A stretch of DNA of 64,000 nt, taken from Oscillospiraceae bacterium. GTDB lineage: Bacteria > Bacillota > Clostridia > Oscillospirales > Oscillospiraceae. Positions 63,197 through 64,000 of this stretch are shown here, one piece after another. The translations under genes and the position numbers were made by a program. The stretch spans positions 186,001 to 250,000 of the forward strand of contig WRMH01000001.1 of the NCBI GenBank assembly GCA_009777235.1, in the 5' to 3' direction. Position 1 is the first letter of the stretch. Each line of letters begins with the position of its first letter. The notes beneath the pieces are model-generated. The model was not told where the DNA came from. It did not search any database and saw only the letters and a program-made list of their open reading frames with translations.

Positions 63197-63350
63197 CCTG
63201 TCACTATGAGAGTGACGCGTGGACTGTAAATCTAAGGCAATACTCACAGGAAGCAGTGACAGGGTAAAAGAGAAGCTGCGGCCGGCCCGGCAAAGTAAAT
63301 CCGCGCAATCTTTGCAAAGCGGACAGTCAAAAGGCTTAAAAGGCCGCAGC
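63197..63350 (+). other. Structured intercistronic region between flgE and flbD
   Basis: Two nested folds. CCTGTCACT (63197-63205) pairs with AGTGACAGG (63255-63263) enclosing an inner ACTAT..AGTG arm; GCTGCGGCC (63275-63283) pairs with GGCCGCAGC (63342-63350) enclosing TCCGC/GCGGA. It ends 19 bp before the flbD start. It does not fit the cyclic di-GMP riboswitch patterns I know. It could be an RNA processing or stability element. Confidence 0.45.
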
Positions 63351-63369
63351 CTCATGAAAGAGAGATGTC

Positions 63370-63567
63370 ATGATATTAGTTACTAAGCTCAACAAAGCGT
63401 CGCAATTTTATGTCAATGAAGATTTAATTGAGTTTATAGAGGAAACACCCGATACGATTCTCACGATGAGCACGGGAAAAAAGGTTACGGTGGGCGAAAA
63501 TGCGCTCGAAATCGTTGAGAAAATCCGTGAGGAAAAGATCAGGATAAGAAAAGCCACCGCGTTTTAG
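63370..63567 (+). CDS. FlbD family flagellar protein
   Basis: 65 residues, MILVTKLNKASQFYVNEDLIEFIEETPDTILTM pattern with a V.LTNGKK-like STGKKVTVGE turn. This small FlbD/SwrD-like family follows flgE in many Bacillota; in B. subtilis SwrD raises motor power. AGAGAGAT precedes the ATG. Confidence 0.85.
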   Translation: MILVTKLNKASQFYVNEDLIEFIEETPDTILTMSTGKKVTVGENALEIVEKIREEKIRIRKATAF

Positions 63568-63588
63568 GAAAATCGGGTGAATGGTAAG

Positions 63589-63650
63589 GTTTTTGCGCCG
63601 TGAAACAGTAAGCAAATCAAGAAGCAGAGAAGTTTTTGCGCCGTGAAACA
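63589..63650 (+). repeat. Direct repeat between flbD and fliM
   Basis: GTTTTTGCGCCGTGAAACA occurs at 63589-63607 and 63632-63650, 43 bp apart. The gap between flbD and fliM, where motA, motB and fliL usually sit, consists mostly of this. Confidence 0.75.
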
Positions 63651-63682
63651 CAGGGAATATATAAAAAAGGAGTGAGTGCGAC

Positions 63683-64000
63683 TTGTCCGAAATATTATCA
63701 CAATCGGAAATTGATGAGCTGCTAAGTGCGCTCATGACAGGCAGCTCGGAGACTGATGAGAAGTCCGGCGACGCGTCCGCGTCTTTGAAGGTAAAAGACT
63801 ATGACTTTAGGACGGCAAATAGATTTCCAAAAGAGCAAATGCGTACCTTCCACGTCGTTTTCGAGACATACAGCCAGCTTTTATCAAACAGTTTATCCAG
63901 CATTTTGCGCCTCTCGTGCGAAACAGAGATACTGTCCATAGAAGAATGTTCATACAGCGAGTTTAACAATTCGCTCCCGGCGCCTGTGGTGCTTGCCGTC
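63683..64000 (+). CDS. fliM: Flagellar motor switch protein FliM, N-terminal part (cut by window edge)
   Basis: 106 codons from TTG 63683 (AAGGAG ten bases upstream). It begins SEILSQSEIDELLSAL, the CheY-binding/FliM signature, followed by an acidic linker and VKDYDFRTANRFPKEQMRTF, the start of the FliM middle domain. The gene continues beyond 64000. Confidence 0.93.
   Translation, partial: MSEILSQSEIDELLSALMTGSSETDEKSGDASASLKVKDYDFRTANRFPKEQMRTFHVVFETYSQLLSNSLSSILRLSCETEILSIEECSYSEFNNSLPAPVVLAV

Noticed and set aside
63197-63263. Cyclic di-GMP riboswitch in the flagellar operon
   Set aside because: Neither the class I tetraloop/receptor sequences nor the class II core could be recognised.

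Overview
The window reads as chromosome from a motile, probably spore-forming member of the Bacillota, class Clostridia. Evidence: strong GGAGG ribosome sites and many TTG/GTG starts, consensus sigma-A promoters, the nusA-ylxR-ylxQ-infB-rbfA-nrnA-truB-ribF operon, a PhoPR/Pst locus, the spoVB-like/mazG/hup/rqcP neighbourhood, a SigH-type sigma factor, RNase J, and a clostridial-style fliK-flgD-flgE-flbD-fliM run. Gene content does not fix a genus. A fucose isomerase and a sialate O-acetylesterase hint at use of host or plant glycans.

Layout. 1-5.1 kb is an accessory patch: one intact AMP-forming ligase gene, the 3' part of a second copy and two 5' relics of the same gene, with small reverse-strand modules between them (DUF4160/DUF2442, a retropepsin-like protease pair, YafQ/DinJ). 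5.1-14.8 kb holds a large membrane-anchored surface protein, a K+/H+ antiporter and a giant hybrid sensor kinase with two periplasmic binding domains. 14.8-21.7 kb is the phosphate regulon pstSCAB-phoU-phoP-phoR with a Pho-box-like array; PstS is circularly permuted, and a ghost of a second phoP 3' end lies behind phoP. 21.8-25.3 kb carries tRNA-Pro, a long foldback repeat, a DUF4214 surface protein, a complete type I toxin-antitoxin locus and a truncated EAL-GGDEF protein. 25.3-33.1 kb is the translation/RNA operon, starting from a promoter followed by an intrinsic terminator upstream of nusA. 33.3-40 kb holds an ABC exporter, a YjfB-like motility protein, fucI and a sialate esterase. 40-43.2 kb is rpe-recR-rnj, with rpe apparently leaderless. 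43.2-55.3 kb carries mgtE, ruvB, glmM, a Fic protein, an IMPACT-like protein, sigH, two small cysteine proteins, trmK, an ECF S-component, a SpoVB-like flippase, mazG, hup and rqcP. 55.3-59.2 kb is a lipoprotein plus three-gene ABC exporter unit flanked by inverted copies of its own ATPase 3' end. 59.3-64 kb is the start of a flagellar hook/motor operon behind a sigma-D-like promoter, and fliM runs off the right edge.

The most unusual items are: a ~100 bp palindromic element present in three full copies and one partial copy, whose stems show compensatory changes (three-way-junction fold); the permuted PstS; the covarying hairpins at 5.0 and 10.0 kb; the relic 3' ends of phoP and of an ABC ATPase; the complete type I toxin-antitoxin locus; and the attenuator-like nusA leader. 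All functional calls come from motif recognition by eye. No searches were run.
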